The notes under the pieces are model-generated. The model saw only the letters and a list, made by a program, of their open reading frames with translations. It was not told the DNA's origin and searched no databases. Positions 1 through 12,086 of a DNA stretch of 64,000 bases are shown here, piece after piece (position 1 is the first letter of the stretch; each line of letters opens with the position of its first letter). This stretch comes from Hanleya hanleyi (lineage: Eukaryota > Mollusca > Polyplacophora > Lepidopleurida > Hanleyidae), in the NCBI GenBank assembly GCA_036873755.1, contig JAVTVY010051539.1, forward strand, positions 1 to 64,000, read 5' to 3'. A program made the translations under genes and the position numbers.

Positions 1-940
1 GCTTGGATAAGATGTAACATCGGGGATAATAAACTATATCAAAACTTGAAAAGGTATTGATCTTTCTTTTCCTCATCTGCCTGCGTCATGGAGTCAAATG
101 GCGTTGAAACGGTCGCCATTACTGCTGATCGTTTCTCTCGTGAGATAATAAGTCTGACTAATACAATTGGACAACGACTGTCCAACAAATCTATGATCCA
201 CCAATGTATACGCGTAAGTACGTGCCGGCTCCGTTACATTTAGGATAACGTATTAGAGGGATATAGGTAAACTCCTTCGTATTGGGCTGTAAATGTTGAA
301 TTTCTTTTAATGTCAGAACAATACAATTATTTCTTTATTAACATGCTGGTACAATTCAAAAAAGTTCCACGACAACTTGATACACAACCATATTTCGGAA
401 GGCCTTATCCTTATACGGACTTACCGTGTCTGATGTGGAACAATCGACAGACAAGTTTTCAGCTTTTAATTTTGAAAACTGTGAAATGTGCTGATTCGTC
501 TATGAGAATGCACGCCTGATTAGAGCTTAGTGGGTGAGTGGTCAGCTCCTCCCCATTTTGTACCTTTTATTACGTTGTACCAGAATTCAATATAGTGTAG
601 GCATTGTACCTGTTAGTCATAATACTGATCATAATAAGGTTATTGATTTCATATTTTAACAGATATAAAGCAGCAGTTGGAATTTGATTCTGTATAAGTA
701 CGAGGGAATTGTAAATACGTGGCCAGTCTCCCGTCTCGGTAGTGACGGACAAAAGGCAATGTTCGTGCTTGCTCATTAACTCGCAGTTAAAAATCCTAGC
801 ACCACGCTTTGCACGACAAACATTGTACAACATTTGTCTTTTCCTGTAACAGTTTATGATAAATAAAAATTGGCATTATTTTACTGGAAGAAAAAATTAC
901 CTAAATATTTAACCCACAACAGCTATATGGACAAGTAAAT
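1..940. other. Unassigned AT-rich sequence
   Basis: No gene, array or transposon end could be recognised. A stretch near 240-295 resembles one near 26880-26930 (both contain a GGGA/GAGGGAT start, then CCTTCGTATTGGGCT or CCTTCCGAATTGGGCT), so a dispersed repeat may be present. The short frames here show no recognisable domain. Confidence 0.5.
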
Positions 941-942
941 AT

Positions 943-1053
943 AAGGGGGGGAATATGACAGGGGGGGAATATGTCCAGGGGGGGGACATGACAGGGGGGA
1001 ATGGGACGGGGGGGAACATGACAGGGGGAGAACATGGCAGGGAGGGGGACATG
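943..1053 (+). repeat. G-rich degenerate minisatellite
   Basis: Runs of six to nine G are separated by short AACATGACA-like spacers. The tract could form G-quadruplexes on the + strand. The proline- and serine-rich frame on the opposite strand is a by-product of this composition and is not called as a gene. Confidence 0.75.
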
Positions 1054-1088
1054 ACTGTACTCCGTATTTTCCACTAGTTAGTTCGAAA

Positions 1089-1262
1089 GTTAATAGTACT
1101 TTCGCTATTTTGGGATAACACTCTCTTATTGTAGCACGGATTCTAGTGCTGAAAATTGATCGCGTCCCGTGTGGGATTCGAACCAGCAACCTGGAGAGTA
1201 AGGTACCTAATCACCAGCACTATATGTCGGTGATCTAATCCATTCGGCCAACAGGCCTCTTG
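1089..1262 (-). mobile_element. tRNA-derived SINE, copy 1
   Basis: On the - strand the sequence starts with an A-box-like TGGCCGAATGGATTAGATC and continues to a B-box GGTTCGAATCC, the two internal RNA polymerase III promoter elements of a tRNA. It then runs into a tail (CAGCACTAGAATCCGTGCT, then GTTATCCCAAAATAGCG) shared with the next copies and with one at 36367-36520 on the + strand. It is SINE-like and not a tRNA gene, because no acceptor stem forms. Confidence 0.7.
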
Positions 1263-1366
1263 AAAGAGAACATACAGTACCCGATGACCGTAATGACACA
1301 GCTTCCACATTTGGATACATAGGGAGATATATTTTCTGTCGTTTAGAATGTGATCGTATAACAGTA

Positions 1367-1552
1367 TTTTCGTTATTTTGGGATAACACTATCTTAGTAT
1401 AGCACGGATTCTAGTGCTGAGAATTAATCGAGTCCCGTACGGGATTCGAACCAGCGACCCACGAGTAAGGCACCTAATCGCCAACCAGCGACCCCCAGAG
1501 TAAGGCACCTAATCGCCAGCACTATATGTCGATGATCTAAACAACTCGGCCA
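1367..1552 (-). mobile_element. tRNA-derived SINE, copy 2
   Basis: This has the same head and tail as the neighbouring SINE. It carries an internal duplication of about 38 bases containing CCAGCGACCC and AGTAAGGCACCTAATCGCC, just 5-prime of the B-box on the - strand. The copy is tandem with those on either side. Confidence 0.65.
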
Positions 1553-1643
1553 AGAATTTTAATGCTGAAAATTGATCAAGTGTCGAGTGGTATTCGAACC
1601 AGCAACCCCTAGATCTAAACCATTCGTCCAACGGGCCTCCTAC
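1553..1643 (-). mobile_element. tRNA-derived SINE, partial copy 3
   Basis: This is a shortened copy. It keeps the GGTTCGAATACC-like B-box and the CAATTTTCAGCATTAAAATTC tail start, but it lacks most of the region between the two promoter boxes. Confidence 0.55.
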
Positions 1644-2150
1644 AAAAATAGTGGTATAACGATCAGCTCAAATAAGTTGAACTGATGTTGAAAGAATCTG
1701 GCGCAATAATCCATCATTGCACACACTTTGTTTATAGAGATAACTACCAAGTAATACACTGACATGTCGTTCATGTTTCAATGAGAAAGGTTACATTTCT
1801 TGTGCGGTTTCATGACGTAACATCTGTTGCGAATATATACACATTCTTACGACACATTTGACCAGGGGAGAAAACCTCCCCATCGTTTCTGTTACTCTTA
1901 CACGTATCAGAACCTTTGGAAAAAAAAAACGCTGGGTTTTTACCGCATACCCCTATATTTGAATACGTAGTACATAATGTAACCTTCGTCGGACATGCTC
2001 ATTTCAGCCACCCTGTTCCGCGTTTGGCATCACTGACCAAACGGTTCCTTCCACCGCATACGTCTAGGAACTGAAATTTTTCGAGTCTCTGCGGTAAGTG
2101 ATTTAATTCTGATCGATCCCGTGTTTCTTCCTCTGTAACTTATCGGCGAA
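1644..2150. other. No feature recognised
   Basis: No domain, repeat unit or transposon end could be seen. There is an A-run near 1920. Confidence 0.4.
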
Positions 2151-2152
2151 AA

Positions 2153-2345
2153 TAGCTTTCGTCCTCCAGACACCCCCTGGCCACCTGTGCCCCCCAGTGC
2201 CCTTTTGGCTGCCTCGGCGCTAAAAATAACGTCGTACTCTAGACACCCCCCCCCCCCGGTCACATGTGTGTCCCAATGCACCTCTAGCTTCCTCGGCGTT
2301 AAAAATAAGGTCCTCTGTATAACCCTGGCCACCTGTGCGACCAAG
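2153..2345 (+). repeat. C-rich imperfect tandem repeat
   Basis: About two and a half copies of an ~80 bp unit contain CCTCGGCG(C/T)TAAAAATAA, a C-run and GGCCACCTGTG with CCAGTGC or CAAGTGC variants. A 14-base C-run lies at about 2246. Frames on both strands are open here only because of the repeat composition. Confidence 0.6.
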
Positions 2346-2349
2346 TGCC

Positions 2350-4600
2350 CATCCGATGATCACTTCCAAACAGACCCCACTCTCCTCTTCTAAAGCGCTT
2401 CCACTATTAGCGCAACCGGGAGACTACTACTTTCGTGCAAGCAAGTTTTCATGTCTTGAGCTATATCACTCAAATTTTGAGTTTTCTGTCTCACTATCAC
2501 TGTCAGTAAGAATCTTTACTAACCTAGAGTTGCACTTTGGAAATATTAAATTGAGTAAAATGATCGAGAAGGTAATTTTAATTTGAACTGGTTAACATGT
2601 CTATTAATGAGCGTTCGGAACAAATAACCAGCTGGACATATGTTATTGTTCGTTTGGTAAATAAATGTTTAGCTGTATCTCAGGGTTATTTTCCATCAAT
2701 TTTCGTTTACAAATGTAAAATATCAAAAGATCTACATATTATATCAGGGTGTGATCATGACCGGTCTTGAGTAAATTAATCATTTGGTTTCTCAGATGAA
2801 GTCTCTTATACCTGCATCATTTTTATCAGGGATACCAGATCCATTCTGTCGAGACCTGCTACTATCGACGTCTGCTTCTATCTTGGCAGAAGCTATCATT
2901 GTGATCTTTCTCATTTACCTAGTGTTAAATGGTCCGTGTCCTCGCTCTCGAGAAACTCTATATAAGCGAGGTTAGGAATGGTAGATTCCTCAAGGTGCTT
3001 GGTTGATTATCCTAGTGTACTAGATCCGAAGTCACAGTTGGCCATAGTCCGTATATCAGTACATTTATACCCTGATGACCTTTGATCTCACAATCATAGT
3101 GTCATTTATCTTGAAATATAACAGCGCTTGGTTAACAATTATATTAATTTGTCTACGCCGACTAAGCATTCCGAAAGGCGTGAAGACCTGTATGTAACTC
3201 GGCGTGAAGACCTGTATGTGACCTGTAACTCGACGCATCAGTTAAAGGATTACAAGATCGACTACCAACCCAAGGATGTTCGACTTGGCAAATAAATTGA
3301 TGTCGTGTTGCATGAGGAAGGTGGCAGGGTAATGCAATTGTATTATGATCATCACATGCCATTTAATTGTCAGGTATGTACATTGTATCTACGGGATAGA
3401 AGAGAGATAAAGCCATAAAGGTTTCTGGTTTGGTACAGCGTTCGATATTTTCTTTAATTCAATGCTGCGAAGTGGAACGAGCAAGTGCATTTCAGTATAC
3501 AACCGCGTACAATCCCTGCAGGCAAATACTACTTTAGAGGAATATGTATGAGCTATGCTGGTACAGCCATGCTGCGCTTGGTCAAATGGTCCGAATGAAA
3601 TTGTGATTATGTTGCAAATGAGAATATCATCGAGAGTTTAATATGTCATATAAATGCCAGCTAAGGTACTCCAGCTAGGGTAGGCAGCCAATTTAGTGTT
3701 CATCGCCGAACATACAAAGAGCATTCAACGCTGCATTCAACGCTTAACCCGGCTAACACGATATTTCTACAGGTTGTTAACCTTGATTTATGCTTTTATT
3801 TCGGGATGGTGATATATGTGATAACCAACATCTGCTCAATATTCAATGTCGCATTAGATGCCCGTGACCTCAAGTCATACTTCTGTTATACCTGTCGTTT
3901 GTCTGGGTATATAGACTGGCATTTTATCTCAGGGATTAATATTTTTACTCGCACCACGAGCCCGGGAAAATATTTCTCTTCTCTACGTATTGCCGGCTTG
4001 TACGCGCACCCCCTGTTCCTTTACTCGGTACATAGAACTATTAAACATATAGTTTGTTCGATTGGTGTCGGCGTGGGGGGTGGGTTTAGGGGAGGGGGGG
4101 GGGGGGGGAGCAAAGTGGACCACGGAGGTTCACAGATTTCAAATACTCACCATCATCTTATTCATTGTGTAAGACTTTCTCTTACAAATGTGAGGCATGT
4201 ACTACAAGTACCGCTTCTTGCATAACAGTGTACAGGTCATAAAATATGTTCTGTATCTTGCCTGTGTACATGTCATTGCCTAGGAACATGCAACGAAATT
4301 AATCACACAACATACTCACGAAATGTAGAAACTATCAGCGACAAACGAGCAGAAACCGTCTCACCTTAAGTCTGGTGCACACGTAACTTTCTCTGATACG
4401 AATTTAATATAAGTAAAGACAGACAAATATGAGCTTCCTGGTAGGTGTTCTCTCGAAAAACAAGATTCAGTTCTTTTCATAACGTTGAATACAATGTTTA
4501 TTCAAACTTCGCGAAAAGTTAGAGAATAAAAAGTATATAGGTCAGACGACATAGAGGCTATTGAACCGAAGTTGCAATTCATCTACATTTTTTGTAAGAT
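2350..4600. other. Intergenic sequence, few landmarks
   Basis: No gene was recognised. A short direct duplication lies at 3177-3235 (GCGTGAAGACCTGTATGT twice). A long G-run (GGGG, GGGAGGGGGG and longer) lies at 4073-4110 and could form a quadruplex. The 139-residue frame at 3806-4225 crosses that G-run and has no recognisable domain, so it is not called. Confidence 0.45.
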
Positions 4601-4689
4601 TTTTGTGTGATGGTGGGCTGTTCAAATCGCTTTTCGTCCGTGGTCCGTCGTCCGTCCGTCGCCCGTCAGTCCGTCCGTAAACAATTCTT

Positions 4690-5745
4690 GTTATCGCGAT
4701 TTCTCAGGAACTACAGTACGGATTTTTCTCAAAACTTAGTACACAGATTCCCCTTGGGATCTAGTTGTGCAAGATACCTTTTTTTGGTCCGATTCGAAAA
4801 TCCAATATGGTCACCAGTGGATTTCCCCAGTGAAACATTGTTATCGGGATATCTCAGGAACTACTGCATGGATCTTTCTCCGATTTGGTACACAGATTCC
4901 CCTTGGGGTCTAGTTGTGCAAGATACCTTTTCTGGTCCGATTCGAAAATCCAATATGGCCACTAGGCAGCCATCTTGGATTTCCCCATGAAACATTGCTA
5001 TCATCGTCATTTCTCAGGAAGTACTGCCTAGATCTTTCTCAAATTTGGTACACAGCTTCCCCTTGTGGTCCAGTTGTGCAAGAAACCTTTTTCTGGTCCG
5101 ATTCCGAAATCCAATATGTCCATCAGGCGGCCATCTTGGATTTCCCAATGAAACTTTGTTATTGCGATTTCTCAGGAACTACTGCATGGATCTTTGTCAA
5201 ATTAGGTACACAGGTTCTCCTTGTCGTCTAGTTGTGCAAGATACCTTTCCTGTCAGATTCGAAAATCCAATATGGCCACCAGACGGCCATCTTGGATTTT
5301 CCCATGCAACCTTGTTATCGTGATTTCTCAAGAGGTACTTTATGGATCTTTCTCAAATTTGGTACACAGGTTTCCCTTAAGGTCTTATTGTGCAAGATAC
5401 CTTTTCTGGTCCGATTCGAAAATCCAATATGGCTACCAGGCAGCCATCTTGGATTTCCAAATGAAAGTTTATCGTCATTTCTCAGGAAGTACTGCATGGA
5501 TCTTTCGCAAATTTCGTACATAGGTTCCCCTTGGGGTCTAGTTGTGCAAACTACCTTTTTTGGTCCGATTCGAAAATCCAATATGGCCGCCAGGTGGCCA
5601 TCTTGAATTTCCCCTAGAAACATTGTTATCGTGAATTCTCAGGAAATATTTCATGGATCTTTCTGAAATTTGGTACACAGGTACCACATGGGGCCTATTT
5701 GTGCAAGATACCTTTTTTGGTCCGATTCGAATTAATATGGTATTC
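4690..5745 (+). repeat. ~157 bp satellite, short array (block A)
   Basis: About six to seven monomers sit end to end; the marker CTCAGGAA recurs at about 4704, 4851, 5012, 5170, 5482 and 5638. Each monomer holds TTGGTACACAG, GTCTAGTTGTGCAAGA, GGTCCGATTCGAAAATCCAA and a near-palindromic AATCCAATATGGC...GCCATCTTGGATT. The array starts after a GTCCGTCCGTC-rich stretch at 4630-4680. The same satellite on the opposite strand fills 39370-51455. The monomer is open in several frames, but its length is not a multiple of three and frames shift from unit to unit, so it is not treated as coding. Confidence 0.9.
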
Positions 5746-6589
5746 CCGATTTGTGACGTTGCATCACAAGAGTCGGCCGACCAAACGGTGGGGCATATTA
5801 TATATATTGACTATTGAGAATATCCACACCTTCACCTTCCATATCAAGGAGCTCAAATAATTCGGAATTAAAATGTATTTCTTCAAATTTTAAATCAGTT
5901 TTCTTTAGTCCATGCAGTTGCAAGTGAACTGCCCCACCATTTCGTCTGCCGGTGGGTCGGCTACATGAAGGCACGTCACGCTTGTGACTCAACGTCACAA
6001 CTCGACAACTGTAGACTACTGCATGTTTCGATCCAAGGGAGATAATCAGGATTCAGACGCTTTCGAAGTTTCAACATTACTGCGCGGACCGGATCCCTTC
6101 AGCATTAAGCATTGTACCATCTTACTATTTTCGAGCATGGTATCTTAAAAGAGATATCTCAACCTAGCCCAGTAAGCAGAACAGAATTAGCATTCGTTCC
6201 TAATTATAAAATCTTAAGTATGTTTCATAGCTCATGCTAAAGTGTTAAAGAGATTTGTCTTCGCTTCCAGTACCCAATGATGACACGTGCAAAAAAAAAT
6301 ACTATAAAACGAAGACGAAGAATCCTCCGTACATGTACATTCACTTTCAGACTAACTTTGCTCATTTCTCTTGTATTACAACAACCGACATAAGTACAGT
6401 TTCTAGAAATCTTGAAACTCCTGGAACTTAGTGTCCCTTTTTCGATCTTTTTCGCTCAGATTCGAAATTCTGTAACAAAATTACAAATCAATCGTTTGTT
6501 CTTAGTAACAACAGATAAAAAGATCCTCTTGTCATTAGTTTACAATTATCGGACAATGGTGGGCGCCAAAATCCTTCAGGATCTCTCGT
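5746..6589. repeat. Inverted duplicate of 38470-39350 (unique flank of block A)
   Basis: About 850 bp matches 38470-39350 in reverse orientation, with scattered substitutions and small indels. Similarity stops at ATCTCTCG near 6589, after which the copies differ. At the array side both copies join the satellite beside AATTAATAYGGTATTCCCG, and the terminal monomers share an unusual variant (GAATTCTCAGGAAATATTTC). The duplication therefore copied satellite edge and flank together. Confidence 0.85.
5798..5998 (-). pseudogene. Hypothetical short ORF, copy 1
   Basis: This is a 66-residue frame starting MTLSHKRDVPS and containing FEEIHFNSELFELLDMEGEG. It resembles no family that I recognise. A related 88-residue frame lies at 39079-39345 in the inverted copy. 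The two differ at several codons, most of the differences changing the amino acid, so purifying selection is not evident. It could be a fragment of a real exon carried by the duplicated block or a chance frame. No signal peptide or membrane segment is seen. Confidence 0.25.
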
Positions 6590-6615
6590 TTTTTGCAGGA
6601 TGTATCATCGCTTAA
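6412..6615 (+). pseudogene. Truncated copy of the 38174-38563 reading frame
   Basis: The stretch KILLSLVYNYRTMVGAKILQ (in frame, about 6510-6580) matches a - strand frame at 38174-38563. The match ends at about 6589, where the inverted duplication ends, so this copy lacks everything downstream, including the hydrophobic segment and the PPPAY tail. It is a broken partial copy with no expected function. Confidence 0.35.
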
Positions 6616-7330
6616 GGGTGGGTATGCATGTTAGAGATTGAACGATTATGCTCACCGGACGACAACAATGAATTGAAAAAAGAATAATTGACTACAGCAA
6701 TTCTGAGGATAAACAAAAAATAAAAGAATCATTATAATAGATATTTCCAGATCTAAAACTTGCATCAATAAATATAATTCCTTCTAGATACTATTTTAGC
6801 AGTGTAGGCTAAGATCCTGTCTTAGTCTTTGCAAATATGCGGTCACTGAAGTCTCGGGTCATATTGCTGAACAAAGGAGATGGTATTGTAAGGCGGCGGG
6901 GATTTTGCCCACAGCCAGCCGACTCATAGAATGTACATTTCTTCTCTCCATCTGTCAATTACAATGCAATGTACAACTTGTCGTCGGCGGCAGCTGTCAA
7001 TCAACGGACTGAATGTTACGATGAACCACGATAGCTTCACATATGTTCGGTACCAAGACATTATTATTTCAGGACGTTGCAGTCGATTTTACATGCACAT
7101 ATTGGAGAATAAATACACAATTTAGGCGAATATATTGCCGTTGTAACAGATAGCGACTGATCGTTCGATTTCAACGTTTGACTGGCCCGTAATGTCCACA
7201 CGGTATCGTGTCATTGGTAAACAATATTTATTTTACTTTTAATTGGTTCATAATAATAGCCTAAAATCTTATTTCAGATATACTGAATGCAATTTTTTTT
7301 AACGAAAATGAGAAAGATTGAAATAACTTG
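6600..7330. other. No feature recognised
   Basis: AT-rich sequence. The 64-residue frame at 6931-7125 has no recognisable domain. Confidence 0.4.
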
Positions 7331-7339
7331 TCGATGTCA

Positions 7340-7432
7340 CACATGTTGACCTCCTGGGATTCGAACCCGGTAAAAAAATATTTCGACACGCTTGTGATCC
7401 AACGTGCGTATCCACTACACCACGACATACGA
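7340..7432 (-). mobile_element. tRNA-like sequence, probably a SINE head
   Basis: On the - strand an A-box-like GGTGTAGTGGATACGC is followed by a B-box GGGTTCGAATCCC. The stem that would carry the anticodon leaves a ten-base loop instead of seven, the variable region has an A-rich expansion, and the acceptor ends do not pair. It is therefore read as a tRNA-derived repeat or pseudogene. Confidence 0.5.
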
Positions 7433-8930
7433 ACAACTGTAACTGGCTATTTTGTCACTTTAATGTACTTACGAAAACTTCAAACGTTATAAATCATAAC
7501 TTTTCATTTTTTAGTATGAAGGACCCCTTGGACAAAAAAGATCTTCCAGCAGTGCGACTATAATGTTACCACACAACATCAGGTTAAATGGCGTTCCGGT
7601 CCAAGGGGTCCTTCGCGTCTAAATGCGTGTCTGAAGGACTCGATTTAGGCCCTTTTTTCACGAAATAGCACAAGCTATGGATTTCAGTTTCATGTGATAA
7701 CTATAATCATAACGTAATTGCACTACAACTTTCACATATTGTGTACTTATATTTTCTCTTGCCGTTACATTAAAACCTAAGTATTTTTAGGACATTTTAT
7801 TTTTTCGATTTCAACCGCACCACGTATAGGCCAAAATCCCGCCTTATCGTACCATCACCTTTACTAAAATGGTTCTCGGACACTTTTTATCCAAAAACTG
7901 AGGCGGCGTGCGGTTTTGTTTTTAAAACGATGTGTTACATAGGTAACTTTTCAAATGTTAGAGAACAGTCTGACAATTGTTTTTTCCTTATTTCATGGTG
8001 CTGCCCTACAAGTGAGAAGCCACATAATACTTTATTCTCAATTGAAATAAAGTAATAGTTGATTGCAATGAAAAAGGAGATGAAGATTTGATCTGTTTTA
8101 ATCATTCATTGCAAGCCCTGTAAAACCGTATCATTTATTTGCAAAATTGTTATTAGTCTATTCTTCAGACGGGTAAAAATCAAGTAAATTTCTCGTTTGC
8201 CATATGCACTAAAATGTGAAGTACACGTAGACCATCTCCAGCAAATATATGAATGCCAGCGCATATAATAAATTCAATAACAGTGGATAATGCAATTCAA
8301 ATAAAAATACCCTGCTCAAATATTCCAGTTTTGGCATGAGACTTATTCAGTTCATCATATTTTTCATTGTAATAAACCATGTAGCAGATGTAATCCTTGC
8401 AAGATTATCTTTTTTATTTCTGAGTTTGTCACATCAAAATTTTTATTTAGAAAAAAATCACTTCATTCATTTGCATTAAAGGCAGTACATTTTGCTTTAA
8501 GCTTTTTCAGTCTAACTGCACTTCTTCTGAGTCTATACCATGGACCTCTGAAACTTATAGCTGAGCTATAAGTAACACTTTTCACTTCATTTATAGAACA
8601 AAAGAATCTGTTTCCATTAAAATTCAAATGTTCTAGTACAAGCCGGGGTAATAGTCTTCTGTGTTTGATTTTGAAGAATTATACGTAGTTATCCCCCCCC
8701 CCCTTCCAAAACATGCATACATGCGCGATCATGACATTTTAATGTTGTTGTTGTTGTTGCCAGAAAAAATCAGTCCTGGACTTTCAAAATAAATGGGCCG
8801 TCATACTAAGGACGGGTGTTTGGGGGGCAATGGCTTGAAGTAGCTAAAACGTGATTGAGATACTAAGGATTATATTTAATGATGTTTGATATCATCATTG
8901 TATTTGCTGATTGCTTCTCACTTACGGGAT
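7433..8930. other. Intergenic, simple repeats only
   Basis: A C-run lies at 8692-8703 and a TTG trinucleotide run at about 8739-8758. No gene, transposon end or tandem unit was recognised. Confidence 0.45.
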
Positions 8931-8959
8931 GAACGCAACATTAAAAGAGTGATGGGAAA

Positions 8960-9490
8960 CTATGCCTGCAATACTGACAACAAGTCATATGACCCCACCG
9001 ACAAATAAAACATCACAAAAATCAAAACTGATCCCTGTCATGATTTGTATGTTCATGTAGACATACTGAATGCAATGACCACACGGCCTCCCAGCATCGG
9101 CGTGGGCGGTATTAGATGCAAATATTTCATGGCGATGATGTAATAGCCCTATCATAAAAAGCGTCTAGTCCGTCATTCATAATCCAGCCGTTGTCCATTA
9201 GAGAATATCCGCGTCCATAATCCAGAGACCTATTTCATATTCCATATAACAGTATTAGCATCAAATTCAAAAAGACAATCATAGTATACATAAGGTAGGC
9301 TTGTTTCCTGCAAGAGAGAAGCGGTCAGCAGTTTTCAATGATGCCGGCAAGACATCATGATGTTCCAAAAATATCATGTCATCTGTTGGAAAACAATGAA
9401 CTATGTGACCACCAGGAAACCATCTGTGTTCATTCATTTTATGTATAGCTGAATACTGATTGTCCGATATAATTCTACCTACTAGCAAAA
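8960..9490 (-). mobile_element. RT-family retroelement 3-prime region, composite
   Basis: Two pieces are joined. At 8980-9160 lies a version of the family's conserved 3-prime module (CACGGCCTCCCAGCATCGGC...GCGGTATTAGATGC). At 9165-9390 lies the family's terminal segment, starting at GCGTCTAGTCCGTCATTCAT on the + strand and encoding on the - strand FLEHHDVLPASLKTADRFSL. The interrupted sequence resumes at 9391 (GTCATCTGTTG) and matches the arm of the palindrome at 32215-32240, so the terminal segment appears inserted into an older element copy. Confidence 0.65.
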
Positions 9491-9494
9491 CACA

Positions 9495-10305
9495 TAACTA
9501 TGCAATAGAAACAATCCAAAAAACTTAGAAAGATTTACGACGTCACAGTGACGTTATAATTACCACCAGCTGTCCTGGATGAGGGAGAACTTGACCCCGA
9601 GATGTATTGACCTATAAACTGTATGAAAAGGAATTATGAACCGAAATTTTCAACGTCATATCTTATCATACTGGGGTCATTTTAGGTAATTCTGTAGTTT
9701 CTGCGTGGTAAAAGATCATAGGTGTATTAGAAATAGTACTGGAAAATGGTCCTGAGGAATTAGCTTTTTCTTCCAAATGTTCGCATCTCGTTCCCTTAAG
9801 TGCATGGGACTAATTTATTGTTATCGAATACTGTGTTTCTCTGGCAAGACATATTGGTGGAAGAAGTGATCAAACATCTTGAGAATCAGCGGTATAATGG
9901 ATAACCAACCACCTTCCACGAAGGTCATGTCATCGGAGCAATCAATGCTGCAAGTTTTCATATTCTGCCGGAAATTTGAAAATGTTGGATTTTGAGCTAT
10001 AGTTCGGTCATACTTGATTTCCCCATGATTTCTCTTCAGAAACTTGTGTAACATATCACGCCCAGGGAGGTCCGAATTAAGGGAAATCACTTAAAATGGG
10101 AAAATGCACCCACCACAACTAATCATAATCATCCAAGTTCTCTCTTGATTAAGGTTGACAGATTATTCAACGGCTTTTTGATGAGTAAAGGCAACAAATA
10201 GCGTATTATTGATTAATAATCAATAGATTTATAACAGTATATAGGAACATATGCATAGAAAAATCGATGAAACAAGATTTGTTCTGAAACTCTTATGTTC
10301 AAAAA
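9495..10305. other. Unassigned, possibly older element sequence
   Basis: An 89-residue - strand frame (9821-10090) contains CSIDCSDDMTFVEGGW. It has no recognised domain. Its position between retroelement pieces suggests an unrecognised part of an element, but this is inference. Confidence 0.3.
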
Positions 10306-10308
10306 ACG

Positions 10309-10800
10309 ATCAATTCAAGCCCGTTCCCTCTCATTCACCAAACGCAATACAGACAATCTTCGAACTGGGGCTATATAAATGACGCAATTAAGGATATATA
10401 TCCACCTTCACTGGATTTGAAGGAAACTACAGATAGTCCTAAGGGCTCATCATATTGAGACCTATAACTCTATAAAAATGAAGCGGGTCTCCTTTCTCGT
10501 CGACTGTACGACAAATGAGATGATCACAATTTCGTCATCGTGAACTATCCCTTTCTGGACAGCAATATTCCAGTGGGACCTGCATATGGCGTATACATAT
10601 CTCGCCTAGTAGCATTTGCTATATCTACGTTAAATGTGACGATTTCAATCAACGTCACAAAACAATATTGCAGCAACATATAAAACAGGGCTAAAACACC
10701 AAGCGTTTCCACTCAGTTTCTCAGATTTGGCGATACATATAGCTGCTGATAGCAAAATACCAACGTAGCGTGCAAGATCTATGGCGTTACTTTTCTTAAC
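10309..10800 (+). pseudogene. Reverse transcriptase remnant (C-terminal half)
   Basis: The DNA matches the RT copies at 23160-23650 (- strand) and 48205-48700 (+ strand) from the SFSFTK region onward. It covers the block encoding KDIYPPSLDLKETTDSP and the PFLDSNIPVGPAYGVYISRL-type motif, and ends just after the family's stop region. Stops and deletions interrupt it: the bases for the YIDDLLAVDNR motif are partly missing. It is a dead fragment. Confidence 0.75.
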
Positions 10801-10859
10801 TTGTTTGTAATTTTGCGGTGGTTTTTGTTTTTGTCTTGACCAGCCCGGCTGGGTTGACC

Positions 10860-10985
10860 TAGATCACCATTTTCCTTGTGTAGGTAGATGGCACTGTATT
10901 GAACATAACATTGTCACACGGGTCTTTTGGATCTTCGAAGGCACTGTGTTAATATACAGCGCTGGCTATTTGTAAAACTGCAACT
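10860..10985 (+). repeat. Dispersed repeat shared with 34568-34690
   Basis: GATCACCATTTTCCTTGTGT is followed in both places by AGATGGC(A/G)CTGTAT, a CATTGTCA(C/T)ACGGG stretch and CTTCGAA(G/A)GCACT. Both copies are in the same orientation. Here it precedes a LINE ORF1 remnant by about 300 bp, so it could be part of a LINE 5-prime region. Confidence 0.65.
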
Positions 10986-11301
10986 GTTATTATTTTTTTG
11001 TTTGTTTGTTCGAATTAATCTGTTCTTGGAGATCCCTGTGTGGTTTTGTTGTGCGGTTCCCTAGGTGGGAGTCTATAATTATTTTTTTAGTGCTATGGCA
11101 AACAAACTGTTAGAGAGGCCACTCAGCCTTAAACTTTTGGGGCTGAATGCCACTAAGCCGATTGATATTTGGCGTGCTTTCTGAGAGATTGTCGGATCCG
11201 GGCTGAAAGTCCTTGAGGGATTAGCGCAGGTGACAAAGGATCTCTGACTTGTGACACTACGAAATAAATAGGTCAGAGATGTTCTTCTCTCAAACGATAT
11301 C

Positions 11302-12066
11302 TTGGATTTTCAAGATCAGTGTGGTCGCTTTGAAGAGATTGCACCCACGAAAGTAATTGTCAAAATAAAATGCCCTGTGGAGATACCACACACCGACATC
11401 AGATATATTTTTGATAAATATGGTAAAGTTCATGATATTTCTCACGAGCATTATACTTTTGACAGAGATTTCAAAACTTGGAGTAGGAAGGTGTGGATGT
11501 CTGACACCAAAACCACTCTTCCCTCTTCAGTTCTGTTTGAAGAATTCAGACTTCCTGTTTGGTATAATGGTCTGGTTAAAGTCTGTTACATCTGTGGAGA
11601 TGAAAATCACATGTTTTGGGATTCTCCATTTAAGGATAAATACCGGAGTTGTGGTCGCAGGACACAAAAAGGGCAATGCGTAACTCATGAAAACACAGAA
11701 GGTCTTAACTGACAGAAATAGCAGGACTGCTTCACACTATGTACCTGGAATTCAATCCAATACAGGGAAGATATCTCCCGTTAGAGAGAAATCCGCCGTT
11801 GCTGAGAGTTCTGTCACAATGAACGCACAGGAAGTCGAGCAGCCTGAAGGCGTTGGTGATAGCATTTGGTCAATTGTAGGACCGGAAGGCAAGACCTCAA
11901 AGGGGAATTTAGACTTAGGCAAAGGAAAACAAAAAAAAGCCAGGAGGAAGCAGGAAATGCACCCAATAGCTTAAACAGATTTTCAGCTCTCTCTGATGAG
12001 GATGATGTTGACAATTCCTTTGATATTCCTGGTCCTGGTCCTTCCTTATCTACAATTTCCGACTGA
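11302..12066 (+). pseudogene. LINE ORF1 (gag-like, zinc knuckle), frameshifted
   Basis: The first frame (11302-11712) has an RNA-binding-like part (IPHTDIRYIFDKYGKVHDIS) and then VWYNGLVKVCYICGDENHMF. The last resembles the CCHC zinc knuckle of LINE ORF1 proteins, which bind element RNA in the retrotransposition particle. The usual final Cys of the knuckle reads Ser here (C-x2-C-x4-H-x4-S). The protein continues in a second frame (11687-11974, Ser-rich and basic) and in a third (11866-12066, ending NRFSALSDEDDVDNS...), so at least two frameshifts break it. The RNase H remnant at 14523-15180 has the same orientation and could be from the same copy. No endonuclease or RT of this LINE was seen between them. 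The start is uncertain because coding similarity seems to run upstream of 11302. Confidence 0.7.
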
Positions 12067-12086
12067 CTGGCCTCGCCCGTCTACGC

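Noticed and set aside
923..1189. Proline/serine-rich 88-residue - strand frame
   Set aside because: It translates the G-rich minisatellite; no start context or domain supports it.
3806..4225. 139-residue + strand frame
   Set aside because: It runs through a long G homopolymer (a Gly run) and shows no recognisable domain.
7340..7432. Functional tRNA gene
   Set aside because: The A and B boxes are present, but the anticodon loop is ten bases, the variable region is expanded and the acceptor stem does not pair.
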